From assembly GCA_028280575.1 (NCBI GenBank), contig JANQLN010000056.1, positions 1 to 49,413 of the forward strand: DNA of 49,413 nucleotides. Reading direction: 5' to 3'. Positions 18,289 to 26,307 of the stretch are shown one piece after another. Position numbers and translations under genes: made by a program. Numbering within the stretch: the stretch's first letter is position 1; the number at the start of each line of letters is the position of its first letter. The notes under the pieces are model-generated. The model was given only the letters and a program-made list of their open reading frames with translations. It was not told where the DNA came from and did not search any database. Source of the DNA: Clostridia bacterium (GTDB taxonomy: Bacteria; Bacillota; Clostridia; Acetivibrionales; STF1-152).

Positions 18289-19320
18289 ATGAAAAAAGTC
18301 GGGTTTGGTATAATAGGGTGCGGCATGATAGCCAATTGGCATGCTGATGCCATTACAAAAGTTGATGGTGCACGGTTGGTTGGTGCTGCGGATGTAAACA
18401 TTGAGGCAGGCAAAGCTTTTGCGGAAAAATATGAAACCAGGGCTTTTGAGACAATAGAAAAGCTTCTTCAAAATAAAGACATAAAGATTGTTTGCATATG
18501 TACACCAAGCGGGCTGCATGCTCCATTAGCTGTCAAGGCGGCCGGTGCAGGAAAGCATATTGTAGTAGAAAAGCCCATGGCAATAACTTTGAAGGAATGT
18601 GACGAAATTATAAAAGCCTGTGAAAAGAACAATGTTAAATTGGCTGTAATATCTCAATTGAGATTTTCACATTCGGTCAGGGAACTAAAAAAGGCAATTG
18701 TAAGCCAAAAGCTTGGAAGACTAGTTTCAGGGGACGTATATATGAAGTATTTCAGGTCGGAGGAATACTATGAAAAAAGCGGATGGAAGGGCTCCTGGAA
18801 AATGGATGGGGGAGGGGCCCTTATGAATCAGGGGATACATGGTGTAGATATTCTCCAGTATTTAATGGGACCGGTGAAATTGGTATTTGGCCATGTCAGG
18901 ACATTGACGAGGAATATAGAGGTGGAGGATACTGCAGCTGCTGTTCTGGAATTTGAAAATGGTGCCCTTGGCGTAATACAGGGAACCACATCTGTCTATC
19001 CCGGTTCACCGAGAAGGCTTGAGGTGAACGGAGATAAAGGAACCATAGTTCTTGAAGAGGACAGTATTGCACAATGGGAAATAAAAGGTGAACAAATACC
19101 TGAAAATATTGAAACCGGCAGTACCCGGATCAGTACTGCCAGCAATCCGGCGGCTATGGGAGTTGAAGGCCATATGATGCAAATCATTGATATGGTTGAT
19201 GCTGTGGCTTATAATAGGAAACCTATGGTGGATCAATATGAAGGAAGAAAGCCTGTTGAGATTATTACGGCAATATATGAGTCTTCAAGGACAGGGAAGC
19301 CCGTATACCTTAAAGAATAG
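18289..19320 (+). CDS. Gfo/Idh/MocA-family oxidoreductase (first of two)
   Basis: A 343-residue NAD(P)-dependent dehydrogenase acting on a sugar, sugar phosphate or cyclitol. The N-terminal Rossmann fold starts FGIIGCGMIANWHADAI (residues 6-22), and the hallmark EKPMA lies at residues 94-98. The active-site helix follows GGGALMNQGIHGVDILQYL, with His and Asp spaced as in the family. Length and order are standard. GAGGGAG lies upstream of the ATG at 18289. It opens an accessory cluster of TIM-barrel enzyme, second Gfo/Idh/MocA protein, AraC regulator, amidohydrolase and two DegT aminotransferases, so its product may be a keto-sugar or inosose destined for transamination (inference). Confidence 0.9.
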   Translation: MKKVGFGIIGCGMIANWHADAITKVDGARLVGAADVNIEAGKAFAEKYETRAFETIEKLLQNKDIKIVCICTPSGLHAPLAVKAAGAGKHIVVEKPMAITLKECDEIIKACEKNNVKLAVISQLRFSHSVRELKKAIVSQKLGRLVSGDVYMKYFRSEEYYEKSGWKGSWKMDGGGALMNQGIHGVDILQYLMGPVKLVFGHVRTLTRNIEVEDTAAAVLEFENGALGVIQGTTSVYPGSPRRLEVNGDKGTIVLEEDSIAQWEIKGEQIPENIETGSTRISTASNPAAMGVEGHMMQIIDMVDAVAYNRKPMVDQYEGRKPVEIITAIYESSRTGKPVYLKE

Positions 19321-19401
19321 CCCGTATAATGACTTTAAGGCTGATGCTTTATATAAATAGGTATTGTTAATATTTGGTTATGGCCTGGAAGGAGGAATTT
19401 T

Positions 19402-20265
19402 GTGTTTAAGAAAGGCGTAATTACGGACGAGATATCACAAGAGTTTGACGAGGCTGTTGAACTTGCATTGAAGTACAAGCTTGATGGTGTTGAAATAAGA
19501 TCGGTATGGGACAAAGGACCCCATGAACTGACCAAAAAAGATATTAAAGAAATCAAGAATATTCTCAGTGGTAATAATCTTGAGATTTGCGGCATAAGTG
19601 CTCCCTTTTACAAGTGTGACATTGATAATAAGAATGAGATAAAAGAGCATACTGAGATACTGAAAAAATCAATAGAGCTGGCCCATAGTCTGGGTACTGG
19701 TTTGATAAGGGGATTTACATTCTGGAGTAAAGGCAGCTTCGATAAGAATCTCAATAAAATTATTTCAAGATTTGAAGAACCTGAAAAGCTTTTGCAGAAG
19801 GAGGGCATTACCCTGGTATTGGAATTCGATCCCAGTGTTTTTGCGACAAATGCCAAAAAGCTTGTAAAGGTAGTTACAGGGATAGATTCTCCTCATATAA
19901 AGGCCCTGTGGGATCCTGGAAACGATATATATGACCCTGACGGGGAAATTCCATACCCGGATGGGTATGAGATTATTAAACCTTTCATGGTGCATATGCA
20001 CCTTAAAGATGCTGTGAAAGGACCTGACGGAAAAAATGACTGCGTTCCCATAGGTGAGGGGCAGGTTGGCTACAAAGGCCAGTTCAGGGCACTTATAGAA
20101 GATGGTTTTACCGGATATGTAGTCCTTGAAACCCACTACAGGCCAAAGCATGATATAAATGAGAAGCTTCTGGCACTTCCCAAAGGTAAAAATTTTTCAT
20201 ACCTTGGATATGAAGCTACAGACGAGAGTCTTGACAAATGGAGCAAGCTAATGGAAGAAATATGA
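19402..20265 (+). CDS. Sugar phosphate isomerase/epimerase-like TIM-barrel protein
   Basis: A 287-residue protein of the AP-endonuclease-2/IolE-IolI/xylose isomerase-like TIM-barrel superfamily. Visible signatures are GVEIRSVWD, GISAPFYKCD, LEFDPSVFATNAK, KALWDPGND (metal-site Asp region) and FMVHMHLKDAVKGPDGK with GEGQVGYKGQF. Relatives include inosose dehydratases, ketose 3-epimerases and hexulose-6-phosphate isomerases; the reaction here cannot be chosen. The start is GTG at 19402 after AAGGAGG. It lies between two Gfo/Idh/MocA dehydrogenases, an arrangement common in inositol and keto-sugar pathways. Confidence 0.85.
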   Translation: MFKKGVITDEISQEFDEAVELALKYKLDGVEIRSVWDKGPHELTKKDIKEIKNILSGNNLEICGISAPFYKCDIDNKNEIKEHTEILKKSIELAHSLGTGLIRGFTFWSKGSFDKNLNKIISRFEEPEKLLQKEGITLVLEFDPSVFATNAKKLVKVVTGIDSPHIKALWDPGNDIYDPDGEIPYPDGYEIIKPFMVHMHLKDAVKGPDGKNDCVPIGEGQVGYKGQFRALIEDGFTGYVVLETHYRPKHDINEKLLALPKGKNFSYLGYEATDESLDKWSKLMEEI

Positions 20266-20297
20266 TTTAAAAAATAATACAAGGAAAGGTGATATTT

Positions 20298-21173
20298 ATG
20301 TATAAGATAGGAATAATAGGCTCTGATAACAGCCATGCAGATGCTTTTGCAAAGCTTGTCAACCTTCCCGACAGCAAGACCGGAGAGTATTTGTTCCCTG
20401 ATTTCAAGGTTGCGGGGATATTCGGAGTTGAAAAAGAACGTACCGAAGAGGTTGCACAAAACGGCAAGATAGAATTCATAGCTGAAAAACCCGAGGAGCT
20501 TATGGAAAGGGTAGATGCTGTAATGGTGGTTTTCCGTCACGGGGACCTCCATGCTGAATATGCTCTTCCTTTTATAGAAGCCAGTGTTCCCACCTGGATA
20601 GACAAACCCTTTACAATAAAAAACGAGGATGCCCGAAAGCTAATTCAGGCTGCGAAAAAGAACAATACCCTTCTTACAGGAGGTTCAACGCTCAAATATA
20701 TAAATGATGTACTTATGCTGAAAAACGCTGTGGAAAATGGGAGCAGAATTGGTAAAGTAAAGTCAGCCGTACTAAATTTCCCTGCTACAATTAACAATGA
20801 GTACGGCGGCATATATTTTTACGGAGCCCATCTGGTTGATATGACAATGGAGGCTTTTGGTTATAATCCGGTTTCAGTGACGGCAAGTGAAAAGGATGAA
20901 AATGTGGTTGCGGTTGTTAAATATGATAACTACCAGGTAGTAATGAATTTCATACCCGGTTCCAAAGAGTATTTTGCAGTAGTTTACGGGGAAAAGGGCA
21001 CTTTGATAAGGGAATTTGATTTAGCAGGCTGCTATATCAAAGGATTTGATAAATTTGCTGAAATGCTGAGGACCGGTAAGATCCCTGAGCCTATGGATAA
21101 CCTGTATGCTTCCGTTAAAGTGCTTAATGCTGTAGTAAAATCTTATGAAACAAAAAAAGAGATAATCCTGTAA
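20298..21173 (+). CDS. Gfo/Idh/MocA-family oxidoreductase (second, divergent)
   Basis: About 291 residues, shorter than the first paralogue. The nucleotide-binding start is YKIGIIGSDNSHADAFAKLV, with Asp and Ser-His where most family members have GxGxxG followed by small residues. WIDKPFTI replaces EKP, and GIYFYGAHLVDMTMEAFGY holds the active-site His. The shortened C-terminal domain suggests a different substrate pocket. The ATG at 20298 is chosen since AAGGAAAGG is 8 nt upstream; the GTG at 20289 overlaps that site. It is 32 nt after the TIM-barrel gene and probably in the same operon. Confidence 0.83.
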   Translation: MYKIGIIGSDNSHADAFAKLVNLPDSKTGEYLFPDFKVAGIFGVEKERTEEVAQNGKIEFIAEKPEELMERVDAVMVVFRHGDLHAEYALPFIEASVPTWIDKPFTIKNEDARKLIQAAKKNNTLLTGGSTLKYINDVLMLKNAVENGSRIGKVKSAVLNFPATINNEYGGIYFYGAHLVDMTMEAFGYNPVSVTASEKDENVVAVVKYDNYQVVMNFIPGSKEYFAVVYGEKGTLIREFDLAGCYIKGFDKFAEMLRTGKIPEPMDNLYASVKVLNAVVKSYETKKEIIL

Positions 21174-21270
21174 GTATACTTACAGCTATAATAAATTAAA
21201 TCAGATTTGGAAAACACAAGGATACCATGGAAGAAATTGAGTCTCATGTAACAAGAAAAATATGATATGA

Positions 21271-21375
21271 TATAATCAACCGGGAGCCTGGACAAAAACT
21301 CGTACAGGATTTTTGGCCCAAGGCTCCTGGAAGTCCTCTTGTTTGCAGGACTTTTAGAGTGAACCGGCCGGGGAG
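21271..21375 (+). promoter_or_regulatory. Promoter and structured leader of the AraC-type regulator
   Basis: TATAAT at 21271-21276 is preceded by TGA (extended -10). The predicted transcript starts near 21283. Almost at once comes a hairpin: CCGGGAGCC (21280-21288) with GGCTCCTGG (21322-21330), one G-U pair. It is followed by a second: AGTCCT (21332-21337) with AGGACT (21347-21352), 9-nt loop, and then TTTT. The tandem hairpins with a short T-run resemble an attenuator, but no known riboswitch was recognised. Confidence 0.5.
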
Positions 21376-22317
21376 TTGAAGGCGCAATTGAATTTTCTTG
21401 ATAAGGAAGAGTATATGGGTATTCCAGTAATGAAAATGGTTGATAACAGACATGGAAACCTGCCTTTTTTCATACGAAAGTATTCTGCAAAAAGTACAAC
21501 ATCCAGTCTGCACAGGCACGAGTACATGCAGATAAACTATATATACCGTGGAAAAGGAAAACACTATATAAAAAGCCATGAGTTTGATATTATTAAAGGG
21601 GATATATTTGTCATACCTCCTTATATTCCTCACCGTATAAATGCATATGAAGATTCTGATTTGGAAGTGTTCGAGTTTGAATTTCTGTCCGGATTCATAA
21701 ACCAGAATTTCCAAACATGGGACAATGCTGAAGCTTTTCTGGATTTTGCTTATATAGAGCCTTTTCTGGTGAGTGAAAAACAGGTAAAGCCAAGACTGAA
21801 CATAACAGGGAAAATACAGGTTGAAGCGGAGAGCATACTCAACGAAGTCTTAAGAGAATATAATGATAGGGCTACAGGATTTTTGCTGCTGATAAAGTCA
21901 TTGCTTCTAAAGCTCCTTATAATTGTCGGGCGTGAGTTCAAAAGGGATATGGAGGGTTCAAAATCTGCCTCGGTTTATATAAAACATAAGGACTGCATAT
22001 ATGGTGCAGTGAAATATATTGATGAATGTTACAACGAGGATATCAATGTAGAAGGTGTAGCCAGGAAATTTGCACTTTCTCAGTCCTATTTCAGTTACTT
22101 GTTTAAAACCATAACATCAAAAACATTTACCGAATATGTAAATGGTTTGCGGATTTCCAATGCAATGCAGCTTCTTAGGGAGACTGATGAAAGAGTTTTG
22201 GACATATGCTATAAGGTAGGATTTAATAATGTAAACCATTTCAATAGAATGTTCAGGCAGCATACAGGAATGTCCCCAAGAAATTACAGGAAAGCAGAAA
22301 CAGAAAATAAAGGATAA
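21376..22317 (+). CDS. AraC-family transcriptional regulator with N-terminal cupin
   Basis: About 313 residues from TTG at 21376, or 300 from the ATG at 21415; both are plausible, the latter having AAGGAAGA 4 nt upstream. The N-terminal part is a cupin sensor (SLHRHEYMQINYIYRGKGKH, GDIFVIPPYIPHRIN). The C-terminal 100 residues hold two helix-turn-helix motifs of the AraC type (VEGVARKFALSQSYFSYLFK, VLDICYKVGFNNVNHFNRMF) ending with the family signature GMSPRNYR. It likely senses a sugar-like ligand and activates the surrounding cluster. It is separated from the upstream genes by its own promoter, and only 15 nt from the amidohydrolase gene downstream. Confidence 0.92.
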   Translation: MKAQLNFLDKEEYMGIPVMKMVDNRHGNLPFFIRKYSAKSTTSSLHRHEYMQINYIYRGKGKHYIKSHEFDIIKGDIFVIPPYIPHRINAYEDSDLEVFEFEFLSGFINQNFQTWDNAEAFLDFAYIEPFLVSEKQVKPRLNITGKIQVEAESILNEVLREYNDRATGFLLLIKSLLLKLLIIVGREFKRDMEGSKSASVYIKHKDCIYGAVKYIDECYNEDINVEGVARKFALSQSYFSYLFKTITSKTFTEYVNGLRISNAMQLLRETDERVLDICYKVGFNNVNHFNRMFRQHTGMSPRNYRKAETENKG

Positions 22318-22332
22318 AAGAGAGCGGATAAA

Positions 22333-23193
22333 ATGATAATTGATGCACATAACCATCCGGATTGGCACGGGCACAGCCTGGACAGGTTTATAGATAATAT
22401 GGATAAGTATGATATTGACAAAACCTGGATTTTAAGCTGGGAATGTCCTGAAGATGAATATGATATGAACATCAGAAAGGTTGTTACTCCTGCCGGCGTG
22501 CATAACGGGCCAATACCGTTTGAAAGATGTATTTCGTATATTGAAAGGGCTCCGGAAAGATTTATTCTTGGATATGCACCTGATCCCAGAAAGCCCGATG
22601 CCATTGATAAATTGGATGCGGCAATTGAGATATACGGGGTGAAGGTATATGGGGAGCTAAAACTGAGAATGATGTATGACAATCCCGATGCTTTAAAAAT
22701 GTTCAGGTTTTGCGGTGAAAAAGGGCTTCCCGTTATTGTGCATATAGATTATGAGATTGATAATGAGGTAAAATATCCAAGGCCAAACTACTGGTACGGG
22801 GGAGGAATTGATGCATTTGAAAGGGCTGTTGCATTGTGTCCTGAAACAATTTTCCTGGGTCATGCTCCGGGATTTTGGGCACATATATCAGGCGATGGCC
22901 AGTACGATAATTGCCATTATCCTGAGGGAAAAGTGCTGAAAGAGGGAAAGGTTTTGGCACTTCTTGAAAAATATCCAAATCTCTATTGTGACCTGTCGGC
23001 ACGTTCCGGCATCAATGCATTGGAGCGCGATCCCGGGTTTGCATCGGAGTTTCTGGTGAATTATCAGGACAGGATTTTATATGCAAGGGATGATTTTAAC
23101 AATGATCTCCAGGAATTTCTAAATGAATTGGATCTACCGGAAGAGGTGCTCAAAAAAATATACTCAGGAAATGCACAAAGGCTTATTTGCTGA
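22333..23193 (+). CDS. Amidohydrolase-family (amidohydrolase 2 type) metal-dependent hydrolase
   Basis: A 286-residue TIM-barrel hydrolase or decarboxylase. The metal-binding start is IDAHNHPDWHG (His at residues 5 and 7). Further barrel-strand motifs are VYGELKLRM, LPVIVHIDYE, FLGHAPGFWAH, LYCDLSARSG and RILYARDDF, the last bearing the conserved acidic residue. Members act on amides, lactones or as decarboxylases; the substrate is not evident. The ATG at 22333 has only a weak ribosome site (GAGCGGA). It is 15 nt after araC-like gene and probably on the same transcript. Confidence 0.82.
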   Translation: MIIDAHNHPDWHGHSLDRFIDNMDKYDIDKTWILSWECPEDEYDMNIRKVVTPAGVHNGPIPFERCISYIERAPERFILGYAPDPRKPDAIDKLDAAIEIYGVKVYGELKLRMMYDNPDALKMFRFCGEKGLPVIVHIDYEIDNEVKYPRPNYWYGGGIDAFERAVALCPETIFLGHAPGFWAHISGDGQYDNCHYPEGKVLKEGKVLALLEKYPNLYCDLSARSGINALERDPGFASEFLVNYQDRILYARDDFNNDLQEFLNELDLPEEVLKKIYSGNAQRLIC

Positions 23194-23251
23194 TTTTCAT
23201 ATAATAAATAGCAACAAGTAATAAATAGAATATGCAAAGAAAATAAAGGAC

Positions 23252-23296
23252 CCTCCTGTTAGAATGAAAATATAAGAAGACCAAGCTGACAGGAGG
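23252..23296 (+). promoter_or_regulatory. Hairpin that sequesters the ribosome site of the first aminotransferase gene
   Basis: CCTCCTGTTAG (23252-23262) can pair with CTGACAGGAGG (23286-23296), eleven pairs with one G-U, around a 23-nt loop. The right arm contains the AGGAGG of the gene starting at 23305. A folded transcript would hide the ribosome site. This is seen directly; regulation is inferred. Confidence 0.6.
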
Positions 23297-23304
23297 ATTA
23301 TGTT

Positions 23305-24630
23305 ATGAGTAAAAAACTGGCATTATCAGGAGGATCCAGGGCTGTACAAAGTGATCCGGAAGATATGTTTACGTGGCCGATAATAACAAAAGAAGATGAG
23401 GATGCAGTACTGGAAGTATTGAGAAGAGGTGCAATGTCAGGTACAGATGTAACCCGGCAGTTTGAAAAAGAATTTGCCGGGTGGCAGGGTACCGGATATG
23501 CTCTGGGATTCTGTAACGGTACGGCATCCATACAGGCAGCAATGCATGCATGCAAGGTAGGTGCCGGAGATGAAATTATCTGCCCGAGTGTTACCTATTG
23601 GGCATCTGCAATACAGGTTTTCTCACTTGGAGGTACGGTGGTGTTTGCAGATATAGATCCTGATTCCCTTTGTATTGATCCGAAGGATATTGAAAAGCGT
23701 ATTACAAATCGTACGAAAGCCATAGTAGCTGTTCACTATCTTGGTCATCCGGCAGACATGGATCCTATTATGGAAATTGCAGGAAGGTACAATTTGAAGG
23801 TTATTGAGGATGTGTCCCATGCCCAGGGGGGAGTGTATAAAGGGAAAAAGCTTGGCACCATAGGTGATGTGGGAGCAATGTCATTGATGAGCGGTAAATC
23901 CTTTGCCACAGGTGAAGCAGGAATACTGGTTACCGATGATTGTGAGATTTATGAAAGAGCTATGGCATTCGGTCACTACGACAGATTTGATGAAAATATC
24001 CATACAGATTATTTAAAGCCCTATGCAGGATTGCCCATGGGCGGATACAAGTACAGGATGCACCAGTTAAGTGCGGCTGTAGGCCGGGTTCAGCTCAAGT
24101 ATTATGATAGGCGCTGTGAAGAAATAAGAAAGGCAATGAATTACTTCTGGGACTTGCTTGAAGGAGTGCCCGGAATAAAAGCTCACCGCACATCGGATTC
24201 AAGCAGCAATATGGCAGGATGGTATGCTGCGAGAGGAATTTATAAATCCGATGAATTGGAAGGATTATCTGTATCACGGTTTACCGAAGCCGTAAGGGCA
24301 GAAGGGGTTAACAACTGTTATCCTGGCTGCAACAAGCCTCTGCATACCCACCCGCTTTTTATAAACTGTGATGTATACGGACATGGCAAGCCTACAAGAA
24401 TTGCGAATTCAAACTATGATGTCAGAGAACTTGACAAAGACTTGCCGGTAAGTATGAAATTCAGTTCCATGGTTTATTCAATACCCTGGTTCAAGCATTA
24501 CAGGCCTGAAATCATAGAGGAGTATGCAAATGCATTCCTAAAGGCGGCCCAGAATTATAAAGAGCTTTTAAAGGACGATAAAGGGAATCTCGAAAGCCTG
24601 GGTGGATGGTCCACATACTTCCGTCGCTGA
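23305..24630 (+). CDS. DegT/DnrJ/EryC1/StrS-family PLP-dependent aminotransferase (first of two)
   Basis: A 441-residue aminotransferase of the sugar/cyclitol aminotransferase family. The cofactor-binding segment GFCNGTASIQAAMHA is near residue 69, Asp169 (VIEDVSHAQGG) should contact the pyridine nitrogen, and Lys198 (SGKSFATGEAG) is the Schiff-base lysine. The C-terminal part (YPGCNKPLHTHPLF) is typical of the family. Such enzymes transaminate keto-sugars or inososes using glutamate or glutamine. The slightly extended length (about 40 residues over ArnB-type members) resembles scyllo-inosose aminotransferase relatives. The adjacent dehydrogenases could supply the ketone. Its AGGAGG lies in a hairpin. 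Confidence 0.9.
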   Translation: MSKKLALSGGSRAVQSDPEDMFTWPIITKEDEDAVLEVLRRGAMSGTDVTRQFEKEFAGWQGTGYALGFCNGTASIQAAMHACKVGAGDEIICPSVTYWASAIQVFSLGGTVVFADIDPDSLCIDPKDIEKRITNRTKAIVAVHYLGHPADMDPIMEIAGRYNLKVIEDVSHAQGGVYKGKKLGTIGDVGAMSLMSGKSFATGEAGILVTDDCEIYERAMAFGHYDRFDENIHTDYLKPYAGLPMGGYKYRMHQLSAAVGRVQLKYYDRRCEEIRKAMNYFWDLLEGVPGIKAHRTSDSSSNMAGWYAARGIYKSDELEGLSVSRFTEAVRAEGVNNCYPGCNKPLHTHPLFINCDVYGHGKPTRIANSNYDVRELDKDLPVSMKFSSMVYSIPWFKHYRPEIIEEYANAFLKAAQNYKELLKDDKGNLESLGGWSTYFRR

Positions 24631-24650
24631 GTTTTGAATCCTTTGAAAAT

Positions 24651-24938
24651 ATGAAAAAGCATATTGAAAAAACGAATAATATTTTTAGAATAATTATAGC
24701 AGCGTGAATATTGTTATGTCTTATTATTTCATATTTCATAGTAAGAAAATTCAATAATCCTGTAGAAAATATGGTAAATATCATAAAACAATCTTCCGGC
24801 AATAATACAAATGATGAAATAATAAACTTAAGATACAAAATCGAAAAGGCGGCAGATATGTTGAAAAATACAGGACTGATGGTCAAGGATATAAGTCTGC
24901 AAATAGGTATAATAAATATTTCTACAGGTGGAAGGTGA
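24651..24938 (+). pseudogene. Remnant of a membrane-bound regulator gene
   Basis: In one frame from ATG 24651: MKKHIEKTNNIFRIIIAA, then an in-frame TGA at 24705-24707, then a hydrophobic helix (ILLCLIISYFIVRKF), the segment NNPVENMVNIIKQSSG and VKDISLQIGI. A membrane helix followed by PVENMVNII resembles the region after the sensor of membrane-anchored AraC-type regulators, and DISLQIGI resembles the first helix-turn-helix of such proteins. Nearly all of the expected sensor and DNA-binding parts are missing. I read it as an internally deleted, interrupted gene left between two aminotransferase genes. The family assignment is tentative. Confidence 0.5.
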
Positions 24939-24942
24939 ATTT

Positions 24943-26199
24943 ATGAGTGAATTGGCATTGTTAGGCGGAGAAAAAGCTAAGAAAAGCCCATTTGGAAAAG
25001 GTAAGCGGTTTGGTAAGGAAGAGCTTAAGCACCTGGAAGAAGCTTTGGAGCAAAATACCCTTTTTTATTGGAATGGAAACAAGGTAAAAGAATTTAATGA
25101 AAAATTTGCACAAATGTATGGCGTAAAACATTGTGTGGCAGCATCTTCAGGCACCGCTTCCATACATGTAGGGCTTGGAGCTGCGGGAGTCACTGCAGGT
25201 GATGAGGTAATTACATCTCCCATTACAGATATGGGGAGTGTTATAGGAATCCTGTACCAAAATGCAATTCCGGTTTTCGCAGACCTGGATCCACACACCT
25301 ATAATATGGATCCTGAATCAATTGAAGGGAAAATTACTGAAAAAACAAAGGCGGTCCTTGTTGTCCACCTTGCAGGTAATCCTGCCGATATGGATGCTAT
25401 TATGAATATTGCAAAAAGGTATAATCTGAAAGTGGTTGAAGATTGTGCACAGAGCTATATGTGTTATTATAAGGGAAGGCTTGCCGGAACGATAGGGGAT
25501 GTGGGATGTTTCAGCTTAAATGATTTCAAACACATTTCCAGCGGAGATGGCGGAATGTGTATTATGAATGATGAAGATACTTTTTTAAAGGCTTTTAAGT
25601 TTGCTGATAAGAACTACAGCAGGTTGTCACAGGATGCTCAAGCGTTGAGAAAGATTGATTTTTTGGCGCCTAACTACAGGATGACAGAGCTTCAAGGCGC
25701 TGTTGCACTTGCCCAGCTTGATAAACTTGAATGGATATGTCAAAAAAGGCATGAATATGGGGAAGGAATTTCAAAAGGCATTGAAGGCTTGCAGGGTATA
25801 TATCCTCACATGGTTACTGATGGCGGGAGGTGCTCTTTCTGGTTTTACATGTTCAGGATAAATGAAAGAGAGCTGGGTGCAAGCAGGGAGGAATTTTCAA
25901 AATCACTGGCTGCAGAGGGTGTTCCTAACCAAGCTGGATATATACCTGCCTGTGTTTATGAATATGAGCTCTTTGTCAAAAAGAATGCATACCAGGGTAC
26001 AGATTGTCCATTCGGGTGCAAATTTTATGGTAAGGATATCAATTATTATAAAGGTATGTGTCCTGTTGCTGAAGAGATATTGGATACTGCTGTCAGGATT
26101 CCTGTCAATGAGTTTTACACAAAGCAGGACATGAATGAGGTGATTGAAGCAATAAGGAAGGCAGCAAAGTATTACATATTACGAAAATTAAAAAAATGA
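24943..26199 (+). CDS. DegT/DnrJ/EryC1/StrS-family PLP-dependent aminotransferase (second)
   Basis: About 418 residues from the ATG at 24943, after GTGGAAGGTG; an in-frame GTG at 24928 would add five residues. Family marks: AASSGTASIHVGLGAAG near residue 67, Asp167 (VVEDCAQSYMC), and Lys196 in NDFKHISSGDGG, the PLP lysine followed by GDGG. The GDGG form and the N-terminal LALLGGEKAKKSPF are like glutamine:inosose aminotransferases. It is similar in organisation to the enzyme at 23305 but clearly divergent, so the two probably act on different ketones or opposite directions of one pathway. It ends 46 nt before a strong shared terminator. Confidence 0.9.
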   Translation: MSELALLGGEKAKKSPFGKGKRFGKEELKHLEEALEQNTLFYWNGNKVKEFNEKFAQMYGVKHCVAASSGTASIHVGLGAAGVTAGDEVITSPITDMGSVIGILYQNAIPVFADLDPHTYNMDPESIEGKITEKTKAVLVVHLAGNPADMDAIMNIAKRYNLKVVEDCAQSYMCYYKGRLAGTIGDVGCFSLNDFKHISSGDGGMCIMNDEDTFLKAFKFADKNYSRLSQDAQALRKIDFLAPNYRMTELQGAVALAQLDKLEWICQKRHEYGEGISKGIEGLQGIYPHMVTDGGRCSFWFYMFRINERELGASREEFSKSLAAEGVPNQAGYIPACVYEYELFVKKNAYQGTDCPFGCKFYGKDINYYKGMCPVAEEILDTAVRIPVNEFYTKQDMNEVIEAIRKAAKYYILRKLKK

Positions 26200-26245
26200 T
26201 GTTGTTTTATGGAATATACTCAAAATTAACCCAAAAAATGATTTA

Positions 26246-26298
26246 AAAAGATAGGCCGTCAACAGTCTTCTCCAAGAACTGTTGACGGTCTATCTTTT
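26246..26298. terminator. Bidirectional terminator between the aminotransferase and VanW-family genes
   Basis: AAAAGATAGGCCGTCAACAG on the left pairs with the complementary right arm ending GGTCTATCTTTT, about 21 bp around an 11-nt loop, with a run of A before and T after. It serves the plus-strand gene ending at 26199 and the minus-strand gene ending at 26308. Confidence 0.93.
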
Positions 26299-26307
26299 AA
26301 TCAGTTA

